A stretch of DNA of 64,000 bases from assembly GCF_001675285.1 (NCBI RefSeq), contig NZ_LSGQ01000027.1, forward strand, positions 115,904 to 179,903, given 5' to 3'. Shown here piece by piece: positions 42,280 to 52,500 of the stretch (position 1 is its first letter; each line of letters begins with the position of its first letter). The notes below the pieces were generated by a model. That model did no database searches. It saw nothing but the letters and a program-made list of their open reading frames with translations, and was not told the DNA's origin. The position numbers and the translations under genes are program-made. This stretch comes from Elizabethkingia miricola (GTDB lineage: Bacteria; Bacteroidota; Bacteroidia; Flavobacteriales; Weeksellaceae).

Positions 42280-43626
42280 ATGAATAGAAAAAATAATGTA
42301 CGTATTGCTGCATTCTTACTTATGCTGGGCGCTTTTCAAGCCAATGCACAGCAGACAGTAAGTCTGAAAAATGCCATACAGTACGCATTACAAAATAAGG
42401 CAGATGCTATAAAAGCACAGTTAAATGTCCGTAATGCGGAATATCAGATTGCAGAAGCAAAAGCCGGTGCACTACCTACTCTTACAGGAACCGGAGCATT
42501 GAACTACAATCCTATTCTACAAAAAAGTGCATTACCTGGAGATATTTTCGGGCAACCAGGGCAAATCGTTATGGTACCTTTTGGGCAAAAATGGAACTCT
42601 AACATTGGAGTCAGCCTTCAACAGGCTCTTTTCAATCAGCAGGTATTTATAGGATTAAAGGCTGCCAAGACTACAAAAGAGTTTTATCAGATCAACAAAC
42701 AGCTGACAGAGGAACAGGTTGTAGAGAAGGTTTCTACTGCATACTATCAGGTATTCTCCCAACAGCAGAAGCTTGAAGCTGTAGAAAGCAGCTATGAAAG
42801 TACACTGAAAGCAAGAAACATTATCAAAAGTCTTTTTGAAAACGGACTTGCTAAAAAGGTAGATTTAGACCGTACCAATGTAAACCTTACAAATCTGGAA
42901 ACAAACCGTTCTCAGTTGAAAAATGCTGTAACCCTTCAGGAGAATGCACTAAAATTCTACATGGGTATGCCTATTGAAGAGCCTATTGCATTGGTAAAAG
43001 AAGATGTACAGGTTAATCCGCAATTGCTTACGGATCAGATCAACACAGATAACAGAACCGAAGTAAAAGTTCTGGAAAAGAAAAAACAACTGCTTCAGTA
43101 TAATGTAAAAGCTACACAGGCTGCTTACTATCCTACTCTTTCTTTAGTAGGAAATTATGCTTGGCAGGGACTTGGTGCCAAATTCCCGATTGGTAACGGA
43201 AAAAGCCAGGGAGTTTACTGGTCAGACTATGCTTCAGTAGGTTTATCACTTAATATTCCTATTTTCAATGGTTTCCTGACTAAATCAAAAGTGGATCAGG
43301 CAAAAATCCAATTAGAGACGCTTGAGCAGGATCTGAAAGATACCAAACTAAACATGAGTCTGGATTATCGCAATGCTAAAGCACAAATGGAAAACAGTCT
43401 GGATGCTATTAAAAATCAGACGGCTAACATGGAGCTTGCACAAACAGTACTGGACAATACCCGTAGCAATTACCAATATGGGCTGGCTACTTTAACAGAG
43501 CTTTTAGATGCTGAAAATGCTTTAGTACAGGCTAAAAACAACTATTCTAATTCTCTATATGATTACAAAGTTGCCGAAGTACAGCTTTATAAGGCCCAGG
43601 GTGAACTTTTAAATTTAACAAAATAA
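42280..43626 (+). CDS. TolC family outer-membrane efflux protein
   Basis: A 448-residue protein (signal MNRKNNVRIAAFLLMLGAFQANA) with two OEP repeats. It shows SLKNAIQYALQNKADAIKAQLNVRNAEYQIAEAKAGALPTL and long helical stretches rich in Gln, Asn and Ala (TTYQVFSQQQKLEAVESSY region and NTRSNYQYGLATLTELLDAENAL). It forms the trimeric channel across the outer membrane for the RND pump encoded two genes on. Gaps of 17 and 23 bases to its neighbours show one operon. Confidence 0.94.
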   Translation: MNRKNNVRIAAFLLMLGAFQANAQQTVSLKNAIQYALQNKADAIKAQLNVRNAEYQIAEAKAGALPTLTGTGALNYNPILQKSALPGDIFGQPGQIVMVPFGQKWNSNIGVSLQQALFNQQVFIGLKAAKTTKEFYQINKQLTEEQVVEKVSTAYYQVFSQQQKLEAVESSYESTLKARNIIKSLFENGLAKKVDLDRTNVNLTNLETNRSQLKNAVTLQENALKFYMGMPIEEPIALVKEDVQVNPQLLTDQINTDNRTEVKVLEKKKQLLQYNVKATQAAYYPTLSLVGNYAWQGLGAKFPIGNGKSQGVYWSDYASVGLSLNIPIFNGFLTKSKVDQAKIQLETLEQDLKDTKLNMSLDYRNAKAQMENSLDAIKNQTANMELAQTVLDNTRSNYQYGLATLTELLDAENALVQAKNNYSNSLYDYKVAEVQLYKAQGELLNLTK

Positions 43627-43648
43627 TAAACTATTAAATTATAACAAA

Positions 43649-44725
43649 ATGAAAATTGGTAAAACATTACTTTATATTCTCATAGCTGCAGGACTTTTGG
43701 GTGGTGGAGCCTATATCATTAGCAAAAACCAGAAGGAAACCAATAAACAGACAGCTATTATTGCAAGTAGCAATGCTGAAATTCCTGTAAATATAGTTAC
43801 AGCTTCTTTTGAACATGTTAGTGCGGATTATTCTTCAAACGGAACATTTGCACCTTTACAGAATATGCAGCTTTCATCTGAGATTGCCGGAAAAGTAATT
43901 CGCGTTTTGGTAAAAGAAGGTGACTTCGTACACGCAGGACAAACTGTGGCAACGATTAAGAAAGATGCACTGGAGGTTGATCATTCAACAGCTCAGGCTG
44001 CTTATCAGAATGCTGTTGTAGACAATCAGCGTTATGAAAATGCATATAAAACAGGCGGTGTAACCAAGCAACAACTTGACCAATCCAGACTTCAGCTAAA
44101 AAATGCTAAGAGCTCATTAGATCAGGCAGGTATTAAGATTGGTGACTCCAATGTAAGAACGCTAATTAGTGGTTATATCAACAAAAAAACGGTTGAACCA
44201 GGTGCTGTAGTATCTACAGGAACACCGCTTTTTGAGATCGTAAATGTTTCTAAACTGAAGTTACAGGTAACTGTGAACGAAAGTGAAGTAGCAAAATTAA
44301 GAATCGGAGATCAGATCAAAATAAAAGCAAGCGTTTATCCTGATAAAGAATTTTCAGGTAGAATTACGTTTATTGCTCCGTTAGCTGATGCTTCTCTTAA
44401 CTTCCCTATCGAAATTACGGTAGACAACAATCCAAACAATGAGCTAAGAGCCGGTATGTATGGTACAGCTGTTTTTTCTGCTAAAGAAACCGGAATGCAG
44501 CATGCTTATATGACTCTTCCTAAAAATGCTTTTGTAGATGGTGTGAGCAACAACAAAGTATTTGTTGTACAAAAAGACAACACTGTAAAACTGACAAAAG
44601 TAGTTGGCGGAAGAATTTTTGGGGATAAAATTGAAATTATCAGCGGGCTGAATGAAGGAGACAGAGTTGTAACCAGCGGTCAGATTAACCTTACCGACGG
44701 TACTAAAATTTCAGTTATCAAGTAA
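43649..44725 (+). CDS. RND periplasmic adaptor (membrane fusion) protein
   Basis: A 358-residue adaptor with an N-terminal membrane anchor (LLYILIAAGLLGGGAYII). The biotinyl-lipoyl-like domain is at about 65-100 (EIAGKVIRVLVKEGDFVHAGQTVATI), followed by a short coiled-coil hairpin. Beta-barrel and proximal domains follow (GYINKKTVEPGAVVSTGTPLFEIV, RAGMYGTAVFSAKE, GLNEGDRVVTSGQINLTDG). It links the RND pump to the TolC channel in the periplasm. The short hairpin is common for HAE1-type pumps of Bacteroidetes. Confidence 0.94.
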   Translation: MKIGKTLLYILIAAGLLGGGAYIISKNQKETNKQTAIIASSNAEIPVNIVTASFEHVSADYSSNGTFAPLQNMQLSSEIAGKVIRVLVKEGDFVHAGQTVATIKKDALEVDHSTAQAAYQNAVVDNQRYENAYKTGGVTKQQLDQSRLQLKNAKSSLDQAGIKIGDSNVRTLISGYINKKTVEPGAVVSTGTPLFEIVNVSKLKLQVTVNESEVAKLRIGDQIKIKASVYPDKEFSGRITFIAPLADASLNFPIEITVDNNPNNELRAGMYGTAVFSAKETGMQHAYMTLPKNAFVDGVSNNKVFVVQKDNTVKLTKVVGGRIFGDKIEIISGLNEGDRVVTSGQINLTDGTKISVIK

Positions 44726-44758
44726 GCAGGCAGTAGCCACAACTAAAATTAAAAAGAC

Positions 44759-47700
44759 GTGAAATTAGCAGAAATATCCATAAAACGACCAACCCTGGTT
44801 ATTGTATTGTTTACAATACTAACTCTGGGTGGGATACTCGGTTACTCCTCCATGGGGTACGAGCTAATCCCGAAATTCGAAATCAACGTAGTCAGTGTTT
44901 CCACCATTTATCCGGGAGCATCACCTGCCGAGGTTGAAACAACCGTAACCAAGAAGATTGAAGATGCCGTTTCTTCACTGGAAAACGTAAAGAAAGTAGA
45001 ATCCAAATCATTTGAGAGTTTATCACTCGTTACGATTACCCTGAATGCAGGCGCTGATACCGATTACGCACTGAATGACGCTCAGAGAAAGATTAATGCC
45101 ATTATTGCAGACTTTCCGAAAGATGTAAAAGCACCATCACTACAGAAGTTCTCCCTGAGTGACCTTCCTATTATTACAGCTGGTGCTACTTCTAATTTGA
45201 GTAGTGTAGCTTTCTATGACCTTTTGGATAAAAAAATCCAGCCGGTACTATCAAGGGTAAAAGGTGTTGCACAGGTAAACCTTATTGGTGGACAGGAAAG
45301 AGAAATTAAAGTAAATCTGGATAAAAATAAACTGGAAGGTTACGGACTATCCATTCCACAGGTACAACAGGCGATTCTTACATCCAACGTTGACTTCCCT
45401 ACCGGGAACGTAAAAACCCGTGAAAATAGTACTATCATCAGATTATCCGGGAAATACAAAAACGTAGAAGAACTTGCTAATCTTGTAATTGCTGTTAAAG
45501 ACGGAGCACAAATCAGACTTTCGGATGTTGCATTTGTAGAAGATGCTCAGAAAGATGCTGAAAAAGTAGCAAGAATTGACAGAAAACCTGCTATCCTTCT
45601 TCAGGTAGTAAAGCAGTCTGATGCCAATGCCGTTGAAGTAAGTGAACTTACAAAACAAACGATAGAAAAAATTGAGAAAGATTATGCACAACAAGGTGTA
45701 AAACTTAATGTTGTAAATGATACCTCTACATTTACCCTTACTGCTGCAGACAACGTAACGCATGACTTGTTTATCGCGATTATCCTTGTAGCCGTGGTAA
45801 TGTTATTATTCCTTCACAGTATCCGTAATGCCTTTATCGTAATGGTATCCATTCCGGCGTCACTGGTTGCTACCTTTATTGGTATGGCACTAATGGGATA
45901 TACGCTGAACCTAATGAGTTTACTGGGACTTTCCCTGGTTGTAGGTATCCTTGTGGATGATGCGATTGTGGTACTGGAAAACATCTACCGACACATGGAG
46001 ATGGGTAAAAACAAAGTAAGAGCTTCTTATGATGCAACTGCGGAAATCGGTATGACAGTAACCTCCATTACATTAGTAATTGTGGTAGTATTCTTACCAA
46101 TTGCGATGAGTACTGGTTTGGTATCTAATATTATCTCCCAGTTCTGTGTAACCGTAGTTATTGCAACGTTGCTATCATTATTAGCTTCCTTTACTATTGT
46201 ACCTTGGCTATCTTCAAGATTTGGTAAACTTACACACCTTACAGGAAAAAATATTTTCGAAAAATTCATCCTTGGATTCGAGAAACAACTGGACAACTTC
46301 ACTCACTGGGTATCCGACTTACTTAAATGGTGTCTGAAAAACAGATGGACAAAGATTTCTACAGTAGTTATTGTAATTGTATTATTCTTCATGTCATTTG
46401 GTTTGATGAAGTTTATCGGGGGAGAATTCTTCTCTAAAATTGATAAAGGTGAATTCCTTGTTCAGATAGAACTTCCTAAAGATGCGTCTGTAGAAAAGAC
46501 CAACTTTATGACACAGAAAGCAGAAGACTATTTGTCTAAAAAATCAGAAGTTGTAAAAATGATTACAACCGTTGGCCAGCAAAGTGATGGTTTCGGTGGA
46601 GCTCAGGCAACAGCATACAAATCAGAGATCGATGTGATCCTGGTTGGTAAAGATAAAAGAGCAGATAACTCATTCGTATATGCTGCTAAGGTTAAAAATG
46701 AACTTTCTAAGGTATTAGTAGGTGCTAAAATTAAAACAGTACCTGTAGGTCTGATGGGTGCGGAACAGGCTCCGTTGGCATTAGTAGTAACAGGACCAGA
46801 TTTGAAAAGCATCAACGAATTTGCTAATCAGGCAATGGCACAACTAAAAACGATTAAAGGGGCATCCGAAGTAAGATTATCTTCCGAAGGTGGTAACCCG
46901 GAAATTAATATTGCTATTGACCGTGATAAAATGTCTGCCCTAGGATTAAATATTCAGGATGTAGGATTGACAATGCAGACGGCATTTAGTGGAAATACCG
47001 ATGGTAAATTCCGTGCAGGTGACTATGAATATGATATCAACATCCGTTTCAATCAGCTGAACAGATCAAGTGTAGACGATGTAAAAAGCATCATCTTTGT
47101 AAATGGTAAAGGAGAAAAGATCAAACTGGATCAGTTCGCTACTATTACAGAAGGTTCAGGACCTAGCTTCCTGGAGAGAAGAGATAAATCTCCTTCTGTA
47201 ACGATCAACGCACAAACTGTAGGTATTCCGACAGGTACCGTTGCACAGCAGTGGGAAGCTCAGTTCTCTAAACTGAAAAGACCTTCAGGAGTTAACTATG
47301 TATGGAGTGGTGATATGGAAAACCAAAGTGAAGGTTTCGGTACTCTAGGTATTGCCCTTATGGCTGCTATCATCCTGGTATACCTTGTAATGGTTGCTCT
47401 ATACGACAGCTTTGTATATCCGTTTGTGGTATTATTCTCGGTTCCGTTATCTCTTATCGGGGTATTAGCAATCCTTGCATTAACCAATAACTCTCTGAAC
47501 GTATTTACCATTCTTGGGGTCATCATGTTGATTGGTCTTGTATGTAAGAATGCGATTATGTTAGTAGACTTTGCTAACCACAGAAAAGAAGCCGGAGAAA
47601 GTACATTCAATGCGTTGCTTCAGGCTAACCATGCCAGACTTCGTCCAATTCTTATGACCACTATTGCGATGGTTTTCGGTATGATCCCAATTGCATTGGC

Positions 47701-47932
47701 ACAAGGAGCAGCGGCTGAGCTTAACAACGGATTAGCATGGGTAATTATAGGTGGTTTAACATCTTCATTATTCCTTACCTTAATCTTTGTACCAGTTGTA
47801 TATTCTATATTCGATAGCATTATTGCACGTTTCAACAAAGGTGGAAAAGTAGATTATGCTAAAGAAATGGTTGCAGATTATGAACCATTAGAAATGAGTG
47901 AAGACGGCTTTACACCAAAGCACAATCACTAA
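44759..47932 (+). CDS. RND efflux pump, HAE1-like inner-membrane permease
   Basis: A 1057-residue permease with 12 TM segments and two large periplasmic loops. The N-terminus MKLAEISIKRPTLVIVLFTI is the family start; the codon is GTG at 44759. Paired acidic residues for proton transfer appear in TM4 (VVGILVDDAIVVLENI), and the fourth-quarter segment has IGLVCKNAIMLVDFAN. It drives export of toxic compounds with proton influx as part of the operon-encoded tripartite pump. A terminator follows at 47966. Substrates are unknown. Confidence 0.95.
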   Translation: MKLAEISIKRPTLVIVLFTILTLGGILGYSSMGYELIPKFEINVVSVSTIYPGASPAEVETTVTKKIEDAVSSLENVKKVESKSFESLSLVTITLNAGADTDYALNDAQRKINAIIADFPKDVKAPSLQKFSLSDLPIITAGATSNLSSVAFYDLLDKKIQPVLSRVKGVAQVNLIGGQEREIKVNLDKNKLEGYGLSIPQVQQAILTSNVDFPTGNVKTRENSTIIRLSGKYKNVEELANLVIAVKDGAQIRLSDVAFVEDAQKDAEKVARIDRKPAILLQVVKQSDANAVEVSELTKQTIEKIEKDYAQQGVKLNVVNDTSTFTLTAADNVTHDLFIAIILVAVVMLLFLHSIRNAFIVMVSIPASLVATFIGMALMGYTLNLMSLLGLSLVVGILVDDAIVVLENIYRHMEMGKNKVRASYDATAEIGMTVTSITLVIVVVFLPIAMSTGLVSNIISQFCVTVVIATLLSLLASFTIVPWLSSRFGKLTHLTGKNIFEKFILGFEKQLDNFTHWVSDLLKWCLKNRWTKISTVVIVIVLFFMSFGLMKFIGGEFFSKIDKGEFLVQIELPKDASVEKTNFMTQKAEDYLSKKSEVVKMITTVGQQSDGFGGAQATAYKSEIDVILVGKDKRADNSFVYAAKVKNELSKVLVGAKIKTVPVGLMGAEQAPLALVVTGPDLKSINEFANQAMAQLKTIKGASEVRLSSEGGNPEINIAIDRDKMSALGLNIQDVGLTMQTAFSGNTDGKFRAGDYEYDINIRFNQLNRSSVDDVKSIIFVNGKGEKIKLDQFATITEGSGPSFLERRDKSPSVTINAQTVGIPTGTVAQQWEAQFSKLKRPSGVNYVWSGDMENQSEGFGTLGIALMAAIILVYLVMVALYDSFVYPFVVLFSVPLSLIGVLAILALTNNSLNVFTILGVIMLIGLVCKNAIMLVDFANHRKEAGESTFNALLQANHARLRPILMTTIAMVFGMIPIALAQGAAAELNNGLAWVIIGGLTSSLFLTLIFVPVVYSIFDSIIARFNKGGKVDYAKEMVADYEPLEMSEDGFTPKHNH

Positions 47933-47965
47933 ATAGTAGTAAATAGTTTAATTTATGTTTATAGG

Positions 47966-47995
47966 ATCCCGGCAGATATTTTTTTCTGTCGGGAT
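47966..47995 (+). terminator. terminator of the efflux operon
   Basis: ATCCCGGCAG and CTGTCGGGAT, 10-bp stem with one G-U pair, followed by a long T-run. Confidence 0.88.
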
Positions 47996-48006
47996 TTTTT
48001 TTATTG

Positions 48007-48014
48007 TACTTTTG
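48007..48014 (+). promoter_or_regulatory. -7 box of the DUF2059 gene
   Basis: TACTTTTG, full match, 16 bases before the ATG at 48031. It follows directly on the efflux terminator. Confidence 0.45.
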
Positions 48015-48030
48015 GTTTAAATAAATACTA

Positions 48031-48513
48031 ATGAAAAAAGCTACAATACTTTTCTTAATCGTGACTAGTAGTTTAATTTTTGCTCAGGAACAAACAATTT
48101 CGCCTGCAAAAAAAGAAAAGATAAAAACTTTTCTAAAGCTTACTAACGTATTAGGAGTTGCTAATCAGGTAATGGACAATATGATTAATTCTTATCAGAC
48201 CTATTACAAACAAGTCCCTGCTGAATACTGGAACGAATTAAAAAAGGAAACATCCAATACAAAAGACTTCGAAGAACTTCTTATTCCTATATATTCCAAA
48301 TATTACACAGAAAAAGAACTGGATGATATCATTGCTTTCTATAAAACATCTACTGGGCAAAAAGTAATAAAAACAATGCCGGACATGACAAAAGAATCTA
48401 TGCAGGCAGGACAAGAATGGGGCATGAAGCTTGGACAGAAGGTTATGAAGAAAATTAATGAAAAATATCCTGCTCAGAAAGAAGTAATTATGGACTATCC
48501 ATCTTCTAAATAA
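48031..48513 (+). CDS. DUF2059 domain protein, exported
   Basis: A 160-residue protein with signal peptide (MKKATILFLIVTSSLIFAQ) and the DUF2059 hallmark near residues 85-120: LIPIYSKYYTEKELDDIIAFYKTSTGQKVIKTMP. The domain is an all-helical fold of unknown function found in envelope proteins. It precedes a second, weaker copy of the same kind by 11 bases, so the two are likely co-expressed. Confidence 0.87.
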   Translation: MKKATILFLIVTSSLIFAQEQTISPAKKEKIKTFLKLTNVLGVANQVMDNMINSYQTYYKQVPAEYWNELKKETSNTKDFEELLIPIYSKYYTEKELDDIIAFYKTSTGQKVIKTMPDMTKESMQAGQEWGMKLGQKVMKKINEKYPAQKEVIMDYPSSK

Positions 48514-48524
48514 TATAAAACTAT

Positions 48525-48938
48525 ATGAAATATCCCATTATAATCACCTGCTTTGCCTCTCTTTTGACATTTGGTCAAACTGCTAAAGCTAAAAAAGCAG
48601 AATCGTTAATCCGTTTGGAAGAATCTGAAGCAAACTTTAAAAAAGATCTTTCTGCAAGCATTACAAAATTAAGAGTTGCGGACAACAGGAATCTTTCACC
48701 AATATATTATCAGACACTGGAATCCGGGCTAAACTATCAAAGTATGCTGAAAAGCCTTGTACCGGTCTATGAAAAATATCTTACCAACGAGGAACTGGAT
48801 GCCAGAATAAAGAATCATAAAAGCAAACTTCAGAAACCTCTAAATAATAACCACACTTTCGATACAGAAAGACAGAAAGCCGTTATCCAATGGCAGACTC
48901 AGGCAAAGCTGGCAGCTGAAAAAGCTGTATCTAAATAA
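48525..48938 (+). CDS. exported DUF2059-like protein, divergent
   Basis: A 137-residue protein with signal peptide (MKYPIIITCFASLLTFGQ). The segment LVPVYEKYLTNEELDARIKNHKSKLQKPL parallels the DUF2059 core of the preceding protein but lacks the FYxTxxGQK part, so the domain is partial. It is probably a diverged paralogue. It ends 3 bases before a strong terminator. Confidence 0.72.
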   Translation: MKYPIIITCFASLLTFGQTAKAKKAESLIRLEESEANFKKDLSASITKLRVADNRNLSPIYYQTLESGLNYQSMLKSLVPVYEKYLTNEELDARIKNHKSKLQKPLNNNHTFDTERQKAVIQWQTQAKLAAEKAVSK

Positions 48939-48941
48939 TTA

Positions 48942-48976
48942 AAAACGTCGAAAATAAAATTTATTTTCGACGTTTT
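48942..48976. terminator. bidirectional terminator overlapping the toxin 3' end
   Basis: AAAACGTCGAAAATAAA with its exact complement, 17-bp stem and one-base loop. Its right arm is also the last five codons and stop of the RelE/ParE toxin gene on the minus strand. Confidence 0.85.
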
Positions 48977-49278
48977 ATTTTAATCGGATTTTGCCTGGCA
49001 TCAAAAACATCACTAATCTCTATCCTGTTTTTCTCTTTATTATACCAGTATATAATCTTATAATTTTTATAAACTAAATATCTGAAACTTTGAATACGGT
49101 CTAAAAGTAATTCCTCTTTTTGACCAATATCCATTTGGAATGTTAAAATCTCAGTGCTCTCAATAATATTAGTAATTAATTTTATTGAAACTTTATAACC
49201 TGCTTTGATTTTGTAATAGTCAAAAATTTTCTTTAATTCTTTTTTAGCAAAATTGGTCCAAAATATCTTTATTGCCAT
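48961..49278 (-). CDS. RelE/ParE family toxin
   Basis: A 105-residue protein of the ParE/RelE fold: FWTNFAKKELKKIFDYYKIKAG at the N-terminus, FRYLVYKNYKIIYWYNKEKNRIEISDVFDARQNPIKI at the C-terminus. Family members cleave mRNA in the ribosome (RelE) or block gyrase (ParE); this pattern is nearer to ParE. It overlaps the preceding antitoxin gene by 10 bases, typical of a type II module. The stop lies in the stem of the terminator at 48942-48976. Confidence 0.88.
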   Translation of the reverse strand: MAIKIFWTNFAKKELKKIFDYYKIKAGYKVSIKLITNIIESTEILTFQMDIGQKEELLLDRIQSFRYLVYKNYKIIYWYNKEKNRIEISDVFDARQNPIKIKRRK

Positions 49279-49493
49279 TGCTTAATTTCAGAAAGCAATT
49301 CATCAGATGCAATAACGTTATCATTCTTAGAATCTTCTAAAGACCTATCAATTCTGGAATTAAATTCCTCAACTGTAAAAGGTGAAAAATCATTATTATC
49401 CTTCAATATCCCCTCTAAGCGAGAAAGTAACTCTTCGCTTTGTATTTTCAGAAACTCCTGGATAAATTTTAATTTTCTGGTTTGAATATCCAT
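49269..49493 (-). CDS. antitoxin of the RelE/ParE module
   Basis: A 74-residue acidic protein with helical N-terminus (KLKFIQEFLKIQSEELLSRLEGIL) and a C-terminal half with VEEFNSRIDRSLEDSKND that resembles Phd/RelB-type toxin-wrapping tails. It overlaps the toxin gene (ATGGCAATAAAG within its last codons) and is upstream of it, the standard order. It would neutralise the toxin and probably repress the operon, although no clear DNA-binding domain is visible. Confidence 0.8.
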   Translation of the reverse strand: MDIQTRKLKFIQEFLKIQSEELLSRLEGILKDNNDFSPFTVEEFNSRIDRSLEDSKNDNVIASDELLSEIKQWQ

Positions 49494-49560
49494 TTTAATA
49501 ATCTAAAACAATTCAAAGTTACAAAATAAAATCATAAAACTTTAAATAACAAAAACTTAA

Positions 49561-49596
49561 ATAAAAAATCCTCAGTCAATGCTGAGGATTTTTTAT
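49561..49596. terminator. terminator of dnaE
   Basis: A 15-bp stem containing ATCCTCAG/CTGAGGAT, 6-base loop, with T-run on both strands. It is just past the dnaE stop (minus strand) and upstream of the antitoxin promoter. Confidence 0.87.
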
Positions 49597-49599
49597 TTA

Positions 49600-52500
49600 T
49601 TAATTTAAGAATAATTCATATTTCTTATACTCGTGCAGAAGCCTTATCGTTTCAGCACTTATATCTACTGAGGTCTGCATTGAATTGAGTTCTACATAAT
49701 GATTTTCAACCGGATCTTTCAGATAGAAACTTAGTTTATGTACCCCTTTGTTATGGGCAAAAGTACGTCTGAAAAATTCTATATCATCCTGATCTACTTC
49801 ATTAAATGGCACTACTAAAGAGAGTTGGTTGGCATAGCGATCAAAAGCTTCTTTAAGATCAATAACCTCCGTAACATTTACATACAGTCTGTCAAAGTCT
49901 TTGGAAGGAGCAAATTTGATCTTAAAAATCACAAATCTATGCTCTCCTAGCTTCTCTCTCAGGCGCATATAGTCTTTATCATTCAGTCTGAAAGAATAGG
50001 AACCTGTGTAATCTTCCAATGTAATAAAGGCGATCTTAGTCCCGCTTTCATAACCATCTCTTATCACATACTCCGTAATAAGACCGGAAACCATATATTC
50101 TTTGGAATTGTCATTTCCTTTACTCCGGAATTTTTTCTCTTTTAACTTTGAAATTTCTGCCGGTGTAAGGTTAGAAAAATCTCTTTGAAGCACAAAATCT
50201 CTGTAAGGATCCACCTCATCCAGGTTCAGGAAATTAAACTTCCCTCTCGGGTCCACTTTTTTAATAACCTCTTCGATAATTTCATCTCCGTCTATCTCCA
50301 ACATATCAGCAGGGAAATCAATATCTGTAGATACTTCATCCTTATCATCCTGCTCTTCTACTTTTTCATTTTCAGGAGCCTTCTCCAGTTCTTCATCCAG
50401 TTTTTTACTGACCACCGATTTTTTACTCAATGCTCCCTGAATAAACTTATATTGATAATAGAATTCATCCAACGGATGTGCAGAAAGATAGAAACCTATG
50501 GCTTCTTTTTCCCGGTTCAGTTTATGCATATTCTGCCATTCCGGAGCCGGATTTATTTTTGGTCTTTCAATCTGAACCTCATCTGCAAAATCAGCAAATA
50601 GAGAATTCTCCACCGAATTTTTACTGTCCTGAAAACTGCTGCTATATCTTAGTAAGCGTTCAATATTTGTTCTTCCTGCTGTATCTACATCGAAATATTG
50701 GGCACGGTGATAAGAATCTAATTCGTCGAAAGCTCCGGCAAACACCAAGCTTTCCACTACTCTTTTATTTAGTTGTGACGAAGGAATTCTTTCAAAGAGA
50801 CTGTAAATATCTGTAAATCTCCCCCCTCGTTCTCTTTCCTTACAAATAGCTTCAGACGGTCCTTCTCCAATCCCTTTTATCGCACCAAGTCCAAAACGAA
50901 TCTGCCCTTTCTCGTTTACTGCAAATTCATATTCAGATTCATTAACAGACGGCCCCAATACATCTACTCCCATTGCCTGACAGTCCTCCATGAATAGGGT
51001 AATCTGCTTGGTATTGTTAATGTTATTACTCATTACACTTGCCATATATTCAGCCGGATAATTGGCTTTCAGATAAGCAGTGTGATAAGCGATATAAGCA
51101 TAACATGTAGAGTGAGACTTGTTAAATGCATATTCTGCAAAGGCTTCCCAGTCTTTCCAGATTTTATGAAGTTTCTCTTCATCCAGGTTATTTTTCTTCC
51201 CGCCTTCAATAAATTTAGGGAACATCTTATCCAGTACCGCTTTTTGCTTTTTACCCATTGCTTTTCTCAGCGTATCGGCCTCACCTTTGGTAAAGTTTGC
51301 CAGCTTCTGAGAAAGCAGCATTACCTGCTCCTGATATACAGTAATTCCATAGGTTTCCTGTAGATATTCCTGTGTCTCCGGAAGGTCATAGATAATCTCT
51401 TCCAGACCATGCTTACGGTTGATAAAGTTCGGTATATACTTAATAGGCCCAGGCCTGTACAATGCATTCATGGCAATAAGATCGGCAAATACCGTAGGCT
51501 TTAGCTCACGCATGTATTTTTGCATACCGGCAGATTCATACTGGAAAATTCCAATCGTACGTCCCTCTTTAAAGAGCTGATAAGTCTTGGCATCGTCCAG
51601 CGGTATATCATCCGGAATAATTTCAATACCGTGTCTGTTCTTAATGAGCTTAACAGCATCTTTAATAATGGTAAGCGTCCTAAGTCCTAGGAAGTCCATT
51701 TTCAGCAATCCGGCACTTTCAGCCACCGAGTTGTCAAACTGAGATACCAAAATATCCGCATCTTTTGCTGCAATGGTTACCGGAACCAGATTACTGATAT
51801 CTTCCGGCGTAATAATTACCCCACAGGCATGGATACCTGTATTTCGAATACAGCCTTCCATCTTGTAAGCACTGTCCAGCACATTGAAACGGCCGTCGTC
51901 CGGATTGTTTAGAATTCCTTTTATTTCATCTACCAGCGGAAGATCTTCCGGCTTGAATTTCTTCAAATCGGATTTCATTACTTTCGCAATGTTCATCCCC
52001 GGTGTATTCGGAATTAGTTTTGCTATATTATTGGTTTCAGGAATAGATACATCCAGTACTCTTCCCGCATCTTTAATAGCCGATTTACCACCCAATACTG
52101 AGTAGGTAATAATCTGTGCTACCTGATTTTGTCCATATTTATCGATTACCCATTTAATAATCCTGTCACGGCCTTCGTCGTCAAAGTCGATATCGATATC
52201 GGGCATCGAAATCCTTTCCGGGTTAAGAAAACGCTCAAAAAGGAGATCATATTTAATAGGGTCTACATTGGTAATTCCGATACAGTAAGCTACAGCAGAT
52301 CCTGCTGCAGACCCCCGTCCCGGACCAACCGAAACCCCCATATTTTTAGCTTCGTTACAGAAATCCTGTACAATAAGGAAATATCCCGGATACCCTGTTT
52401 TAGCAATAATATCCAGCTCAAAGTCTAGTCTTTCCCTTATATCATCGGTAATTTCTTCATACTTTTTCCGCGCGCCTTCATAGGTAAGGTGTCTCAGGAA

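Noticed and set aside
45443..45763. 106-codon open frame antisense to the RND permease gene
   Set aside because: It lies wholly inside a clear RND gene in another frame, is rich in Cys, Phe and Tyr as shadow frames here often are, and has no promoter or ribosome-binding signal.
50185..50816. Overlapping antisense frames of 138 and 112 codons inside dnaE
   Set aside because: They mirror the conserved dnaE frame, have unnatural composition and no start signals.
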